This document shows, in pieces, positions 9,283 through 18,033 of a DNA stretch of 64,000 bases. The position numbers and the translations under genes were made by a program. The DNA comes from Paeniglutamicibacter sulfureus. Its GTDB lineage: Bacteria; Actinomycetota; Actinomycetes; Actinomycetales; Micrococcaceae. The notes under the pieces are model-generated. The model was not told where the DNA came from, made no database searches, and saw only the letters and a list, made by a program, of their open reading frames with translations. The DNA lies in contig NZ_BAAAWO010000001.1 of assembly GCF_039535115.1 (NCBI RefSeq), forward strand, positions 3,038,001 to 3,102,000. The letters run 5' to 3'. Within the stretch, counting starts at the first letter, position 1. Each line of letters starts with the position of its first letter.

Positions 9283-9927
9283 ATGATCACGGTAAGTTAT
9301 GCGCCCGCCGCTGTCGAATCTGATCTGCGTGGCGGGCTCCTTTCATGCCCCGAATGCGCCGGGGCATTGCGTCCGTGGGGCCATGCACGGGAACGACGGA
9401 TCCGCATGGGAACCGCGGGGCCGTCCGTGTCGGTGTTTTGCCCGTTGCGGGCCCGGTGCACCGGATGCCGGATGACTCATGTGCTGTTGCCGGTTGTTCT
9501 GGCGGCACGGAAGGCTGATGAGGCTTTGGTGATCGCCGCAGCCATCGAAGCCAAGGCCCTCGAGGGGCTCGGCCACCGCTCCATCGCGGATCGGGTGGGC
9601 CGGCCGGTGAGCACGGTGCGTGGTTGGCTGCGGTCTTTCGGCTCTTCCGCCGCGTCCCTGTGTTCTTGGTTTCGGTCTCTGCTGCTCCGGGACGCGTCGG
9701 ATGCCGCGTCGCTCTGGCCGCAGTCCGCCCGTGGAATTCTTGCCCAGGCCTTGGGGGTTCTGTTGGCCTATGCCCGGGTGGTGGGCGAGCGTTTTGCGGT
9801 CCCGGAAGCCAGCGCAGTTCCTTGGCATGCTGCCGCGTTGGCCAGCGCCGGGCCGTGGGTGTTCAGCGGCACCTGGTGGGTGAAAAGGCTTGCAACACCA
9901 ATTGGCCCTGATAGGGCGGGGTGTTGA
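9283..9927 (+). CDS. Zinc-ribbon / helix-turn-helix protein of the transposon (DUF6431-like)
   Basis: A 214-aa protein with ATG 9283. An N-terminal zinc-ribbon-like set of cysteines (CPEC near residue 22, then CPLRARCTGC near 55) is followed by a helix-turn-helix segment GHRSIADRVGRPVSTVRGW at about 98-116. Similar proteins (annotated as DUF6431 to my knowledge) commonly accompany a DDE transposase and an AAA ATPase in actinobacteria. It is the first gene inside the transposon ends and is probably a DNA-binding accessory or target/end-recognition factor. That function is inference and I know no characterised member. Confidence 0.65.
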   Translation: MITVSYAPAAVESDLRGGLLSCPECAGALRPWGHARERRIRMGTAGPSVSVFCPLRARCTGCRMTHVLLPVVLAARKADEALVIAAAIEAKALEGLGHRSIADRVGRPVSTVRGWLRSFGSSAASLCSWFRSLLLRDASDAASLWPQSARGILAQALGVLLAYARVVGERFAVPEASAVPWHAAALASAGPWVFSGTWWVKRLATPIGPDRAGC

Positions 9928-10013
9928 TGGGCGAAAGTGGGCAACAAGCATGACCTGCGCCCCGGTGCAGGTGGTGCCGATAAATACCGTTTCCCTGAAA
10001 GGACACCGCCTTG

Positions 10014-10586
10014 ATGCCACTTGCCCTGATCCCGGAACAGCGTCCGGAAACCTTCGTTGCAGCCGACCCTCCACCGGCAACACCGGCACCGTCCTCGGCT
10101 CCGGTAAAAGGACCGGTGAAACGCAGCGAACGCGCCGAGCAGATCGCCCTGTTCCGCTACCAGCTCATCCGAGAAGCAGCCGATGACCAGCTCGGTGCCA
10201 AGGCCCGAGGTGTCATGGTGCGCGCACTGGCCACCCAATACCATCCCTGGCCTTTCGGGGGCACCAAGCGGTTCTCCCGGGAAAGTATCGATCGCTGGAT
10301 CAAGGCCTGGAAGAAGGACGGCTTTGACGGGTTGAAGCCAACCCAACGCGCCCAAGGCCCGATCACCGAGCCCCGGGTGCTGCTGCTGGCCGAGACCTTG
10401 AAGCGGGAGAAGCCTCACGGCACTGCCGCCCAAATCAAAAGGATCATCGCCACCACGCTGGGCGATGCACCCTCGGAAACGACGCTGCTGCGCCACTTCC
10501 GGTCCCTGGACATTTCCACCGGCGTTCCCGGGGCCTCCACCGGCCGCTTCGAAACCGAGGAATCCAACGAAATCTGGGTGGGAGAT
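10014..10586 (+). pseudogene. DDE transposase of the three-gene transposon, 5' part (interrupted)
   Basis: ATG 10014 has GAAAGGA about 10 bases upstream. The product has an N-terminal helix-turn-helix region (KRFSRESIDRWIKAWKKDG, about residues 85-103) and a second one ending in SETTLLRHFRS. The frame runs to EIWVGD, where D is the first catalytic aspartate, and is cut exactly there by an IS21-type element whose first codon is TGA. Deleting 10587-13166 joins GAT to GCC at 13167 and restores an unbroken frame of about 505 aa. The interruption is therefore recent. Confidence 0.85.
10580..10586 (+). repeat. Target-site duplication GGGAGAT, left copy
   Basis: Seven bases repeated exactly at 13160-13166, flanking the IS21-type element at 10587-13159. 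Confidence 0.93.
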
Positions 10587-10744
10587 TGAATATTTGACTC
10601 TTTGGGGGCCAGCAATATTGCGCTTGGGGGCCACCGCGGGAAAACGGGATTATTGTCCTTGGGGGCCACCCGTAGTGTTCTTGGGAGCCACCAAATAGGC
10701 TCCTTCCACCATGTGACGGCCACATGGTGGAAGGAACAGTTTCA

Positions 10745-12301
10745 ATGGTACGTAGGATCAAGGCGAAGCTTATTCTCAAGCTCCGCGCAGACGGGCTTTC
10801 GGGCCGGGCGATCTCGACCTCGGTCGGGGCCTCGAGGAAAAGCATCACGACCGTTCTCGAGGCGGCCGAGCAACAATGCGTCGGCTGGGACGAGGTGCGG
10901 GAAAAGTCCGAGGGCGAGGTGTACGCCCTGCTGTTCCCGGGCCGCGGCGACCACCAGAGCGTGTTCGCCCAGCCGGACTGGGGCGCCATCCACCGTGAAC
11001 TGGCCAAGGTCGGGGTGACGCTGAAGCTCCTGCATGGCGAATACCTCGATTCCCAGGCCGGCTCCGGGCAGGCGGTCATGGGCTACGACCGCTTCTGCAA
11101 GACATATCAGCGGTTCGTCCTGGAGTCCCACGCAACATCCCGGGTGCAGCACAAGGCCGGGATGAGCATCGAGGTGGACTGGTCGGGCCCCACCATGGAA
11201 TTGGTCGATCCGGTCACCGGGACGCGGAGCAGGGTCTACCTGTTCGTCGCGTGCCTGCCGTTCAGCCGGTACGCCTTCGTGGAGGCGACCTTGGACATGA
11301 AGCAGGACAGCTGGCTGCGTGCGCACGTGGCGATGTTCGAGGCCTTCGGCGGTTCTGTGCCACGCATTGTGCCGGACAACCTGAAGACCGGGGTGATCAA
11401 GCACCCCGCCGAGGGCGAGATCGTGCTCAACGATTCCTACCGCCACCTGGCCGCCCACTACGGGGCGGCGGTGCTGCCGGGCCGTGTCCGGGCCCCGAAG
11501 GACAAGGCCAGCGTGGAAAACACCGTGAGCCACGTGGCCACGTGGGTGATCGCCGGGCTGCGGAAGACCACGTTCGGGTCGCTGGGGCAGTTGCGGGCCG
11601 CCATCCGTGAGCGCGTCGAGGCCTACAACCAGGAGCCCTTCCAGAAACGTGCAGGGTCCCGCAAATCGGTGTTCCTGGCCGAGGAGCAGCCCCTGATGAA
11701 CCCGTTGCCGGCGGCCGCCTACGAGATCAGCACCTGGGTCTACGGGCGGAAGGTCGCCCGGAACAGCTACGTCTCGTGGCGGAAGAACTTCTACTCGGTG
11801 CCGATGTCCAGCATCGGCGCCACCGTGGACCTGCGGCTGACCGAGTCCGTACTGGAGGTCTATCGGAACCACGAGCGGCTCACCAGCCACCGGCTGCTGC
11901 CGGCCGAGGCCCTGAACCAGTACCGCACCAACGACGCCGACATCCCGCCCGAGCGCCAGTGGCAGCACTGGGACACCGCCCGGGTCAAGGAGTGGGCCTC
12001 GCGCACCGGGCCGTGCACGCTGAACGTGGTGGAACGGATCTTTGAAGCCGTACAGGTCCAAGAGCAGGGCCTCAACGCCGCGCTGGCGGTGCTGCGCCTG
12101 AGCCGGCGCTATGGCCCGGCACGGCTGGAGGCGGTCTGCCGGATCGCGCTGCAGAGTCAGGTCCGCTCCCCACGCTACGCCCACCTGCGCCCGCTGCTGG
12201 AAACAGGCCAGGACCAGAACCTGGCCACACAGCCCGAGCTCTTCCACAACGACGGCGGCTATGTCCGCGGCGGCGACTACTACGCGGGAGGCACCCGATG
12301 A
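10745..12301 (+). CDS. istA: IS21-type transposase IstA (type A)
   Basis: A 518-aa DDE transposase. The N-terminal helix-turn-helix (GLSGRAISTSVGASRKSI) is followed by the retroviral-integrase-like core with IEVDWSGP (first Asp), VPDNLKTG (second Asp) and DKASVENTV (Glu). The C-terminal domain contains the usual NFYSVPMSSIGATVDLR segment. ATG 10745 was preferred over 10724 because GGAAGG lies about 9 bases upstream. The stop overlaps the istB start by 4 bases (ATGA), the normal IS21 arrangement of coupled translation. Confidence 0.96.
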   Translation: MVRRIKAKLILKLRADGLSGRAISTSVGASRKSITTVLEAAEQQCVGWDEVREKSEGEVYALLFPGRGDHQSVFAQPDWGAIHRELAKVGVTLKLLHGEYLDSQAGSGQAVMGYDRFCKTYQRFVLESHATSRVQHKAGMSIEVDWSGPTMELVDPVTGTRSRVYLFVACLPFSRYAFVEATLDMKQDSWLRAHVAMFEAFGGSVPRIVPDNLKTGVIKHPAEGEIVLNDSYRHLAAHYGAAVLPGRVRAPKDKASVENTVSHVATWVIAGLRKTTFGSLGQLRAAIRERVEAYNQEPFQKRAGSRKSVFLAEEQPLMNPLPAAAYEISTWVYGRKVARNSYVSWRKNFYSVPMSSIGATVDLRLTESVLEVYRNHERLTSHRLLPAEALNQYRTNDADIPPERQWQHWDTARVKEWASRTGPCTLNVVERIFEAVQVQEQGLNAALAVLRLSRRYGPARLEAVCRIALQSQVRSPRYAHLRPLLETGQDQNLATQPELFHNDGGYVRGGDYYAGGTR

Positions 12302-13047
12302 GCTCACTGGATATCGAGACCAAGCGGAAGCTGCGCGAGATGAACGCCATCGAGATGCTCCAGGCCTTCGAGGCACAGGACGAAATCCTGAGCATGGCGT
12401 TGAGCTTCGATGAGCGGGTGCGGCTCATCGTCGACGAGGCGCATTCGACGTTCACCACTTCCAAGGTCGGCGGCCTGATCAGCCGCGCCAAGCTGCGCTA
12501 CCCCAACGCCGATTTGCGGCAGGTGGACCTGGTCGAGGAACGCGGGCTGAACCGCAGTATGCTCACCGCCTTGGGCAGTTGCGCCTTCATCGAGCAGAAC
12601 CAGAACGTGGTCTTCCAGGGATTCACCGGTTCCGGAAAGTCGTACCTGGGCTGCGCCCTGGCCAAGCAGGCCTGCCGCAACCGGATCCGCACCCACTACG
12701 TGCGCATGCCGGACCTCGAGGAGGAATGGGTCCAGGCCCAGGACAAGCCGCTGGGCGCCGCGAAGTTCCTGAAAAAGTACGGGGCCTTCACGCTGCTGGT
12801 CGTAGACGAGTGGTTGTTGGACCGCCCCAGCGGCGACTTCCTCCGCATGCTCCTGGAACTCATGGAACGGCGCTACGGGTCGACGTCGACGGTGTTCTGC
12901 ACCCAGTACCAGCAGAAGGACTGGCACCAGCGCCTCGGCTCCGGCGTCCACGCCGACGCGATCATGGACCGGATCATCCACAACACCATTTGGATCGAGA
13001 CCGGTAGCTACAACATGAGAGAGAAGACCGGCGCCGTCCAGGCATAG
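12298..13047 (+). CDS. istB: IS21-type helper ATPase IstB (type A)
   Basis: A 249-aa AAA+ protein with Walker A GFTGSGKSY (about residue 104-112) and Walker B LLVVDEW. It assists IstA in target selection and strand transfer. It translationally overlaps istA by 4 bases. C-terminal fragments of the same gene are found at 6292-6620, 21030-21120 and 21451-21600, showing repeated deletion of this element within the island. Confidence 0.95.
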   Translation: MSSLDIETKRKLREMNAIEMLQAFEAQDEILSMALSFDERVRLIVDEAHSTFTTSKVGGLISRAKLRYPNADLRQVDLVEERGLNRSMLTALGSCAFIEQNQNVVFQGFTGSGKSYLGCALAKQACRNRIRTHYVRMPDLEEEWVQAQDKPLGAAKFLKKYGAFTLLVVDEWLLDRPSGDFLRMLLELMERRYGSTSTVFCTQYQQKDWHQRLGSGVHADAIMDRIIHNTIWIETGSYNMREKTGAVQA

Positions 13048-13159
13048 CCAGGCCCGTTGGGGACCGGTGGCTCCCGCCCAGGGAGGTACTGGCCCCCAAC
13101 GGCAATATCACTGGCCCCCAACGGCAATAATGGGTGGTCCCCAAACCGTCGAATACTCA

Positions 13160-13166
13160 GGGAGAT
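13160..13166 (+). repeat. Target-site duplication GGGAGAT, right copy
   Basis: An exact repeat of 10580-10586. Confidence 0.93.
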
Positions 13167-14111
13167 GCCCTGCATGGGCCGCGGATCGAGGGACGCAAAA
13201 CCTATTTGTTCGCGTTCCTCGATGACCATTCCCGGATGGTGGTCGCCTCCCGGTGGGCCTTCGCCGAGGACACCGTCCGCCTGGCCGCGGTGCTGCGTCC
13301 GGCCCTGCAAACCCACGGAATACCACGTCAGGTCTATGTCGACAACGGCAGTGCCTTTGCTGACAAGGCACTTCAGCGGGTCACGGCGAAGCTGGGGATC
13401 AGGTTGGTTCATTCGGCCCCCTACCGCCCCCAGGGAAGGGGCAAAATTGAGCGGTTCTTCAATACCGTGACCCAGCAATTCCTGGGTGAAATCACCGTCA
13501 CCAACCAGCCCTCGCTTCCGGGCACCGGGCAGGGATCGGAGATCTCCACCCTGCAAGAACTGAACGCGCTCTTCACCTCCTGGGTGCAGGTTCTCTATCA
13601 CCGCACCATCCACTCCACCACCGGGCAAACACCGCTTGAGCGCTGGGATGCCAGCTGGGTCAAACGCACCCCGGTACGCAAATCCCCGGACCAGGTCAGT
13701 GAGGCATTCCTCTGGTCCGAGAAACGTAAGGTCACCAAGACTGCCACGATCTCCCTGCTGGGCAACACCTACCAGGTGGACCCGGTGCTGGCAGGAACCC
13801 GGGTCGAACTCATCTATGATCCCTTCGACCTGGCCGCCCCCATCGCCGTGCACTCCCACCTGGGAGTCCCGGCCGGAACCGCGACCCTGCTTCAGATTCG
13901 TCGGCACGTGCACCCGAAGGCCAAGAATGCGGCCGCCGACCGGGACGCCGGGGCCCAAAACGTTTCCACCGGCATCGATTACCTGCGCCTGCTCGAGGAC
14001 CAACACAAACACACCATGAGCGGGGCTCCGATCAGCTTCGAGAAACTCGCCACCCCGTCCAGAAACACCGACACCGCCAAAGCGCACCACCGCCAGGAGA
14101 ACACGCCGTGA
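13167..14111 (+). pseudogene. DDE transposase of the three-gene transposon, 3' part (interrupted)
   Basis: This continues the frame broken at 10586. It reads ALHGPRIEGRKTYLFAFLDD, then the second catalytic Asp in YVDNGSAF and Glu in GKIERFFNT, a complete DDE core when joined to the upstream Asp. The C-terminal beta-barrel region has TKTATISLLGNTYQVDPVL, as in Mu/TniA-type transposases. The stop overlaps the start of the ATPase gene by 4 bases (GTGA). On its own the fragment lacks the first catalytic Asp. Confidence 0.85.
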
Positions 14112-14920
14112 GCATCACGTCACTGCAAAGCCATTACGGTTTTTCCCGCATGCCCTTCAGCGCGGACATCCCGCCCCAGGCGCTGCATCCGCACCCCGGG
14201 CACCGCGAGGCGATCGCCCGGATCCACTGGTGCATCGGCCAACGCCAAATGGGTGTGATCACCGGGGAGGTCGGTGCCGGGAAAACCGTCGCGGTGCGCG
14301 CGGCACTGGCCGGGCTCGAGGCCTCCCGCCACCAGGTCATCTATCTTCCGGACCCGACCATCACCATGCGCGGCATCCATGCCACCATCGTTTCGGCCCT
14401 GGGCGGCCAGCCTTCCTTCTATTCCGGGGTACTGGCCACCCAAACCGCGGCACTGCTGGCCGGGGAGCTGGACGACCGTTCCCGCCTGCCGGTCGTGGTC
14501 ATCGACGAGGCGCACCTTTTGAGCAACACCGAGCTGGAATCCCTGCGCATGCTCACCAACACGGCCCTTGATACCGGGTCCCACTTCGCATTGCTGCTCA
14601 TTGGGCAACCCACGCTGCGCAGGCGCCTGAAGATGGCCGTCCTGGCCGCGCTGGACCAGCGCATCGGCACCCGTTTCACCCTCACCGGCATGAACCTGGC
14701 CGACACAGCCAGCTATATCAAAGCGCATCTCGGTTTTGCGGGCAGATCGGACACGCTGTTCTCCGAGGATGCCGTTACCGCCATCCACCAGGCCTCCCGG
14801 GGTTACCCGCGAGCGGTGAACAACCTCGCCGTCTCCGCGTTGATCGCCACCTACGCCGGCAACAAGACCATCGTCGACCAGGCCGCGGCGCAATCCGCGA
14901 TCACCGAAAACAGCGAATAG
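14108..14920 (+). CDS. ExeA/TniB-type AAA ATPase of the transposon
   Basis: A 270-aa ATPase with GTG start 14108 overlapping the transposase stop. It opens with the ExeA-family signature YGFSRMPFS and has Walker A GEVGAGKTV (about residue 50-58) and Walker B PVVVIDEAHLL (about 130-140), with sensor-like LLIGQP. Such ATPases act with Mu- or TniA-type transposases as target-selection regulators (MuB, TniB, TnsC role). The gene looks intact although its partner transposase is broken. Confidence 0.88.
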   Translation: MSITSLQSHYGFSRMPFSADIPPQALHPHPGHREAIARIHWCIGQRQMGVITGEVGAGKTVAVRAALAGLEASRHQVIYLPDPTITMRGIHATIVSALGGQPSFYSGVLATQTAALLAGELDDRSRLPVVVIDEAHLLSNTELESLRMLTNTALDTGSHFALLLIGQPTLRRRLKMAVLAALDQRIGTRFTLTGMNLADTASYIKAHLGFAGRSDTLFSEDAVTAIHQASRGYPRAVNNLAVSALIATYAGNKTIVDQAAAQSAITENSE

Positions 14921-14962
14921 GAGCCCGGCACCGACGACGACCACGCCGTCAGCAAGACAACG

Positions 14963-14994
14963 AATGCCCTGCCGAAACCCCTCGGCAGGGCATT
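14963..14994 (+). terminator. Terminator hairpin at the end of the transposon operon
   Basis: A perfect 13-bp stem (AATGCCCTGCCGA, 14963-14975, with 14982-14994) and 6-base loop, about 40 bases after the ATPase stop and inside the right transposon end. Only a short T run follows. Confidence 0.75.
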
Positions 14995-15037
14995 TCCATG
15001 GGCGGCTCGTCGTCAAACCCGGTGACGCGAAGATCGT

Positions 15038-15058
15038 CAAACAACGCGACGGTCAACA
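15038..15058 (-). repeat. Right terminal inverted repeat of the three-gene transposon
   Basis: It carries CAAACAACGCGAC (15038-15050), the exact complement of the left core, and ends in TCAACA. It is followed by TCCCT (15059-15063), the right copy of the target duplication. Confidence 0.9.
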
Positions 15059-15063
15059 TCCCT

Positions 15064-15620
15064 ACATCTACTCGGCCCGGTACGTCGCGGGGTTGATGGC
15101 CCAGTCTCGGTTTGCACTGGGTCCGCGGCTGCCTGCGGCAACATACAAATCGCTGATTGGGTTGTTGAGCGTTGCTGATCCGGGAATCTAAGTTCGGAAA
15201 GACCCGTCTCGTACCCTTCCAGAATGGGGCCAGGGAGGCCATGGGCTCCTATGCAAAACTGCGGGGTGCGGTGCATCCCCAGCGCCAGACCAACGCGTTC
15301 CTCGTGACCGTCACCGGAAAGGGGCTCTTCTATACCGTGGTGGGCGGGACCTTCCGGGACCTATGCGCGAAGGCGGCGTGGGAGTCGGCGCGCCACACAG
15401 CCCTAAGCTCCACGACCTGAGGCACACGTTCGCGGCGAATACCTTGGTGAAGTGGTACCTGCAGGGAGCCAACGAGCCTGCCCGGACGCCGCATCTCTCG
15501 ACATATCTCGGACACCGGGACCCGGGGTTCACTTACTGGTACCTCTCGGCAGCGTCGGGCTTTTGGCCCTTGCCGCCGACTGCCTCGGGGATGCCGCTTC
15601 CAGCAGCGAAGAAGACCAAC
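15064..15620 (+). pseudogene. Tyrosine recombinase 2 of the trio (ritB-like), 3' part
   Basis: This continues the gene cut at 9096: YIYSARYVAGLMA and AATYKSLIGLLSVAD, then an internal deletion around 15180. LIRESKFGKTRLVPFQNG follows, and after a frameshift the catalytic boxes HDLRHTFAANTLVKWYLQG and STYLGHRDPGFTYWYLSA. The RxxH box and the terminal Tyr region are visible, but at least one deletion and one frameshift make it non-functional. Confidence 0.75.
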
Positions 15621-15621
15621 C

Positions 15622-16290
15622 ATGAGCACGATCGCACCGACCGTACAGTTGTCCTTCACCGACCGGATGGCCAGACAGCGCCAGGCAAGTTCACGCACTA
15701 GTGCTTCCTACCGCGGCACCTTCCGGCTGTTGTTTTAGTTCGTTCATCGATTGGGTGCCATTCGGCCCATGTTCGCCGATGCCTCGTTGCGTCACCCGGA
15801 GCACTCAGCGCTGATCTCCGGTGTCCTGGGGATACCTCCGAAACGATTCGACAAGGCTACGTCTTCCTACCTCACGCCGGCAGAAGTCGGGGCGCTCATC
15901 GCGGCAGCGCACCGCTCATGCTGGTCAGGCCGACGAAACCACGCACTGCAGATATTAGCCATCCAAGCAGGACTGCGCGTCTCAGAGCTGACAAGCCTCA
16001 ACGGCAGTTACATTGGCCCGCGCACCGGAGTCCACATCCAATGCCGCGGCAAGGAACGCGAGGAACGCGCCGTTCCCTTGACCCATCCCACGGCATTGGT
16101 CCTGAAAGGAGAGCCGAACGCAACGGCCCGTCGATCCATTGTTCTCCACGCGCAAGGGGAGGCGCTTGAGCCGCGACGCCGTTGAACAACGATTGGCCAA
16201 GCACGACGCCACGGCCGCATTGACGTGCGAGAAGCTGCAGACCAAGAAGATCACCCCGCACACCCTGCGCCACACCACGGCGATGACGTT
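15622..16290 (+). pseudogene. Tyrosine recombinase 3 of the trio (ritC-like), 5' part
   Basis: It starts with ATG 15622 (MSTIAPTVQLSFTDRMARQR), has a stop near 15735 after YRGTFRLLF, resumes with SLRHPEHSALISGVLGIPPK, QAGLRVSELTSLNG and KEREERAVPLTHPTA, and after a frameshift near 16145 reads LSRDAVEQRLAKH and ITPHTLRHTTAMTF. The start directly after the second recombinase resembles the recombinase-in-trio (RIT) arrangement. The gene is cut at 16290 by an IS21-type element and continues at 18852. Confidence 0.75.
16285..16290 (+). repeat. Target-site duplication GACGTT, left copy
   Basis: Repeated at 18846-18851, flanking the type B IS21-type element. Removing one copy plus the element restores AMTFLHAG in the recombinase frame. 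Confidence 0.85.
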
Positions 16291-16554
16291 TGTGTGTGAT
16301 CGACTATCTTTAGGCCGTTTCAGCCAAGAATGTAAGCCAAGTTGGCGGCCCATTTCAGGCCAAAAGAGCGGTAAGAACTAGGCCAGTAAATTCATCCCGG
16401 AGCACATCATTCCGGCTTTGGCTTGGAGATAGAGATCACCCGGTGGTTCGGAGTCCAGTCCAGAGTGTCAAAAGACATGGGCCCGCCGCCGGCCGATAAG
16501 TTCCTTACGGCGCTGCCATTGCAAAGCGTGTGCGCCGGAAGGGCTGGAAAGCAG

Positions 16555-18033
16555 ATGACGGTACCCATGTCGTTACAAGAAAATATCAGAAAATTGGATT
16601 CCCAAGGAGTCCCCGTCCGTGAGATCGCACGTAGGTTGGGCATCAGCCGGACTTCGGCAGCCAAATACGCCAAGCAAGAAGACTTCTCCCCGGCAGCACC
16701 GTTGCCCGCAGCCAGACCTGGAGCCTCGGTGTTGACCGGCTTTGATCACATCATTGAACAGTGGTTGAGCGAGGATGCACGTCGGCCACGGAAACAACGG
16801 CATACGGCTAAGCGAGTTTTTGACCGTCTCGTAGAAGAGCATGGCTTCACCGGCACCTATTCGCCGGTCCAGCGCCACATGAAGCAATGGATCGCACGGA
16901 ACCGCACCACCGGGGAAGGCTTCACAGAATTGGTTTGGCCCGCCGGCACCGTGCAAGTCGACTTCGGCCAAGCCGAAGCCATCATCGCCGGGATACGGCA
17001 GGTCATCCACATCTTCGTGGTGAGCTTCCCGTTCTCGAACATGCGCTTCGTGCAGGCGTACCGAGGAGAAACGGCAGAATGCGTGGCCCACGGCCTGCGG
17101 ACGGTGTTCGAACACATTGGGGCCGTGCCACGCCACATGGTGTTTGATAACGCCACGGGCATCGGCAGACGGGTAGGAACCAAGGTCGTGGAGACCAAGC
17201 TGTTTGCCGCATTCAAACTCCACTACCGCACAGAATCACGCTACTGCAATCCATATTCTGGCCACGAGAAGGGCAGCGTGGAAAACGCGGTGGGGTTTCT
17301 CCGCCGCAATTTTATGGTCCCTGAACCGGAAGCCGCCACTTTGGAGGGTTTGAACAAGAGGTTCATGGCCAAATGCGACGCGTTGGCCTCCACCGTCCAC
17401 TACCGCAAAGGGCTGCCCTTGGGTGAACTATTCGCCCAAGACGTCGCCGCGTCCCTGGAGTTGCCGGGGGTCGGGTTCGAGGCGGTGCGTTACGAGTCCC
17501 GTAGGGCCGACAGAGTCGGGAACTTACTCGTGGACGGGAACACTTACGCGGCCGGTTCCTCGTTCCATGGGCGACTGCTCACGGTGGGGCTGGGGCATGA
17601 GGTGGTGCAGATCTTGGATGAGCATTCCGCACCGGTCCGCACCTTCGGTCGAGTTTTTGGTAAGCAGACCGAGACGATCTTCGAGCCCTCTTCCTTGGTG
17701 CCGCTGCTGGTGACCAAGCCCGGGGCGTGGTCTCATTCTCCGTTACGTACCTTGGTCACTGATCCGGTGCGTGACTGGTTGGATAAGGCGACCGCCACGG
17801 ATCGGCGGCGGCTGTTCAATGCGGTGGATGCCGTATCCGGGACCACCGGGTTCGAGCATGCAATACAGGCCGCAGACACGCTGATCCAGCGTGGGGACGG
17901 ACCGGACATGGCCATGCTGGGCATGCTCGCCCGTCGCCTGGCCGACGGCACCGAACCTTCGGCAGCGAACGTGGATTTGAGCGTTTATGACACTTTCACC
18001 ACCTTGAATATGAGCACGGGAGAAGTCGCATGA
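16555..18033 (+). CDS. istA: IS21-type transposase IstA (type B)
   Basis: A DDE transposase of 492 aa from ATG 16555 (ATG 16567 and the longer frame from 16423 are alternatives; 16555 has GGAAAG just upstream and puts the HTH near the N-terminus). The helix-turn-helix is VREIARRLGISRTSAAKYA. Catalytic residues are in VQVDFGQAE, VFDNATGIG and KGSVENAVGF. The stop overlaps istB by 4 bases. It shares the family but little sequence with the type A IstA at 10745. Confidence 0.94.
   Translation: MTVPMSLQENIRKLDSQGVPVREIARRLGISRTSAAKYAKQEDFSPAAPLPAARPGASVLTGFDHIIEQWLSEDARRPRKQRHTAKRVFDRLVEEHGFTGTYSPVQRHMKQWIARNRTTGEGFTELVWPAGTVQVDFGQAEAIIAGIRQVIHIFVVSFPFSNMRFVQAYRGETAECVAHGLRTVFEHIGAVPRHMVFDNATGIGRRVGTKVVETKLFAAFKLHYRTESRYCNPYSGHEKGSVENAVGFLRRNFMVPEPEAATLEGLNKRFMAKCDALASTVHYRKGLPLGELFAQDVAASLELPGVGFEAVRYESRRADRVGNLLVDGNTYAAGSSFHGRLLTVGLGHEVVQILDEHSAPVRTFGRVFGKQTETIFEPSSLVPLLVTKPGAWSHSPLRTLVTDPVRDWLDKATATDRRRLFNAVDAVSGTTGFEHAIQAADTLIQRGDGPDMAMLGMLARRLADGTEPSAANVDLSVYDTFTTLNMSTGEVA

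Larger units (their letters stand above)
10587..13159 (+). mobile_element. Intact IS21-type insertion sequence (type A), 2573 bp
   Basis: Left end TGAATATTTGACTCTTTGGG and the complement of the right end TGAGTATTCGACGGTTTGGG form imperfect inverted repeats with TG...CA termini. Four GGGGGCCA-like blocks lie inside the left end and three inside the right end, as expected for IS21-family transposase sites. The element carries overlapping istA and istB and is flanked by the 7-bp duplication GGGAGAT. It interrupts the DDE transposase of the surrounding transposon. At least three deleted relatives occur in the island. Confidence 0.95.
9097..15058 (+). mobile_element. Three-gene TniA/TniB-like transposon, itself interrupted by an IS21-type element
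   Basis: The ends are 21-bp inverted repeats with one mismatch: left 9097-9117, right 15038-15058, sharing an exact core GTCGCGTTGTTTG, and the outer bases are TG...CA. Both sides carry the 5-bp target duplication TCCCT (9092-9096 and 15059-15063). Inside are a zinc-ribbon/HTH protein, a DDE transposase split by an IS, and an ExeA/TniB-type AAA ATPase, all on the plus strand. Without the nested 2573-bp element and its 7-bp duplication the transposon would be 3382 bp. A second TCGTCAAAC sits 24 bases inward of the right end (15010 and 15034), like the repeated transposase sites of Tn7/Mu-type ends. Confidence 0.87.

Noticed and set aside
10593..10700. Spaced GGGGGCCAC blocks as a CRISPR-like repeat array
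   Set aside because: The blocks are irregularly spaced, imperfect and belong to the IS21-type left end, where multiple transposase sites are normal. No CRISPR array is seen in the window.
10742..12376. A 544-residue minus-strand open frame opposite istA of the type A element
   Set aside because: It mirrors the istA reading frame and shows only His/Gly/Val-rich composition with no motif.
16423..16554. The longer N-terminus of the type B IstA
   Set aside because: The extra 44 residues lie in the IS left-end repeat region and lack family similarity; ATG 16555 or 16567 places the HTH as expected.
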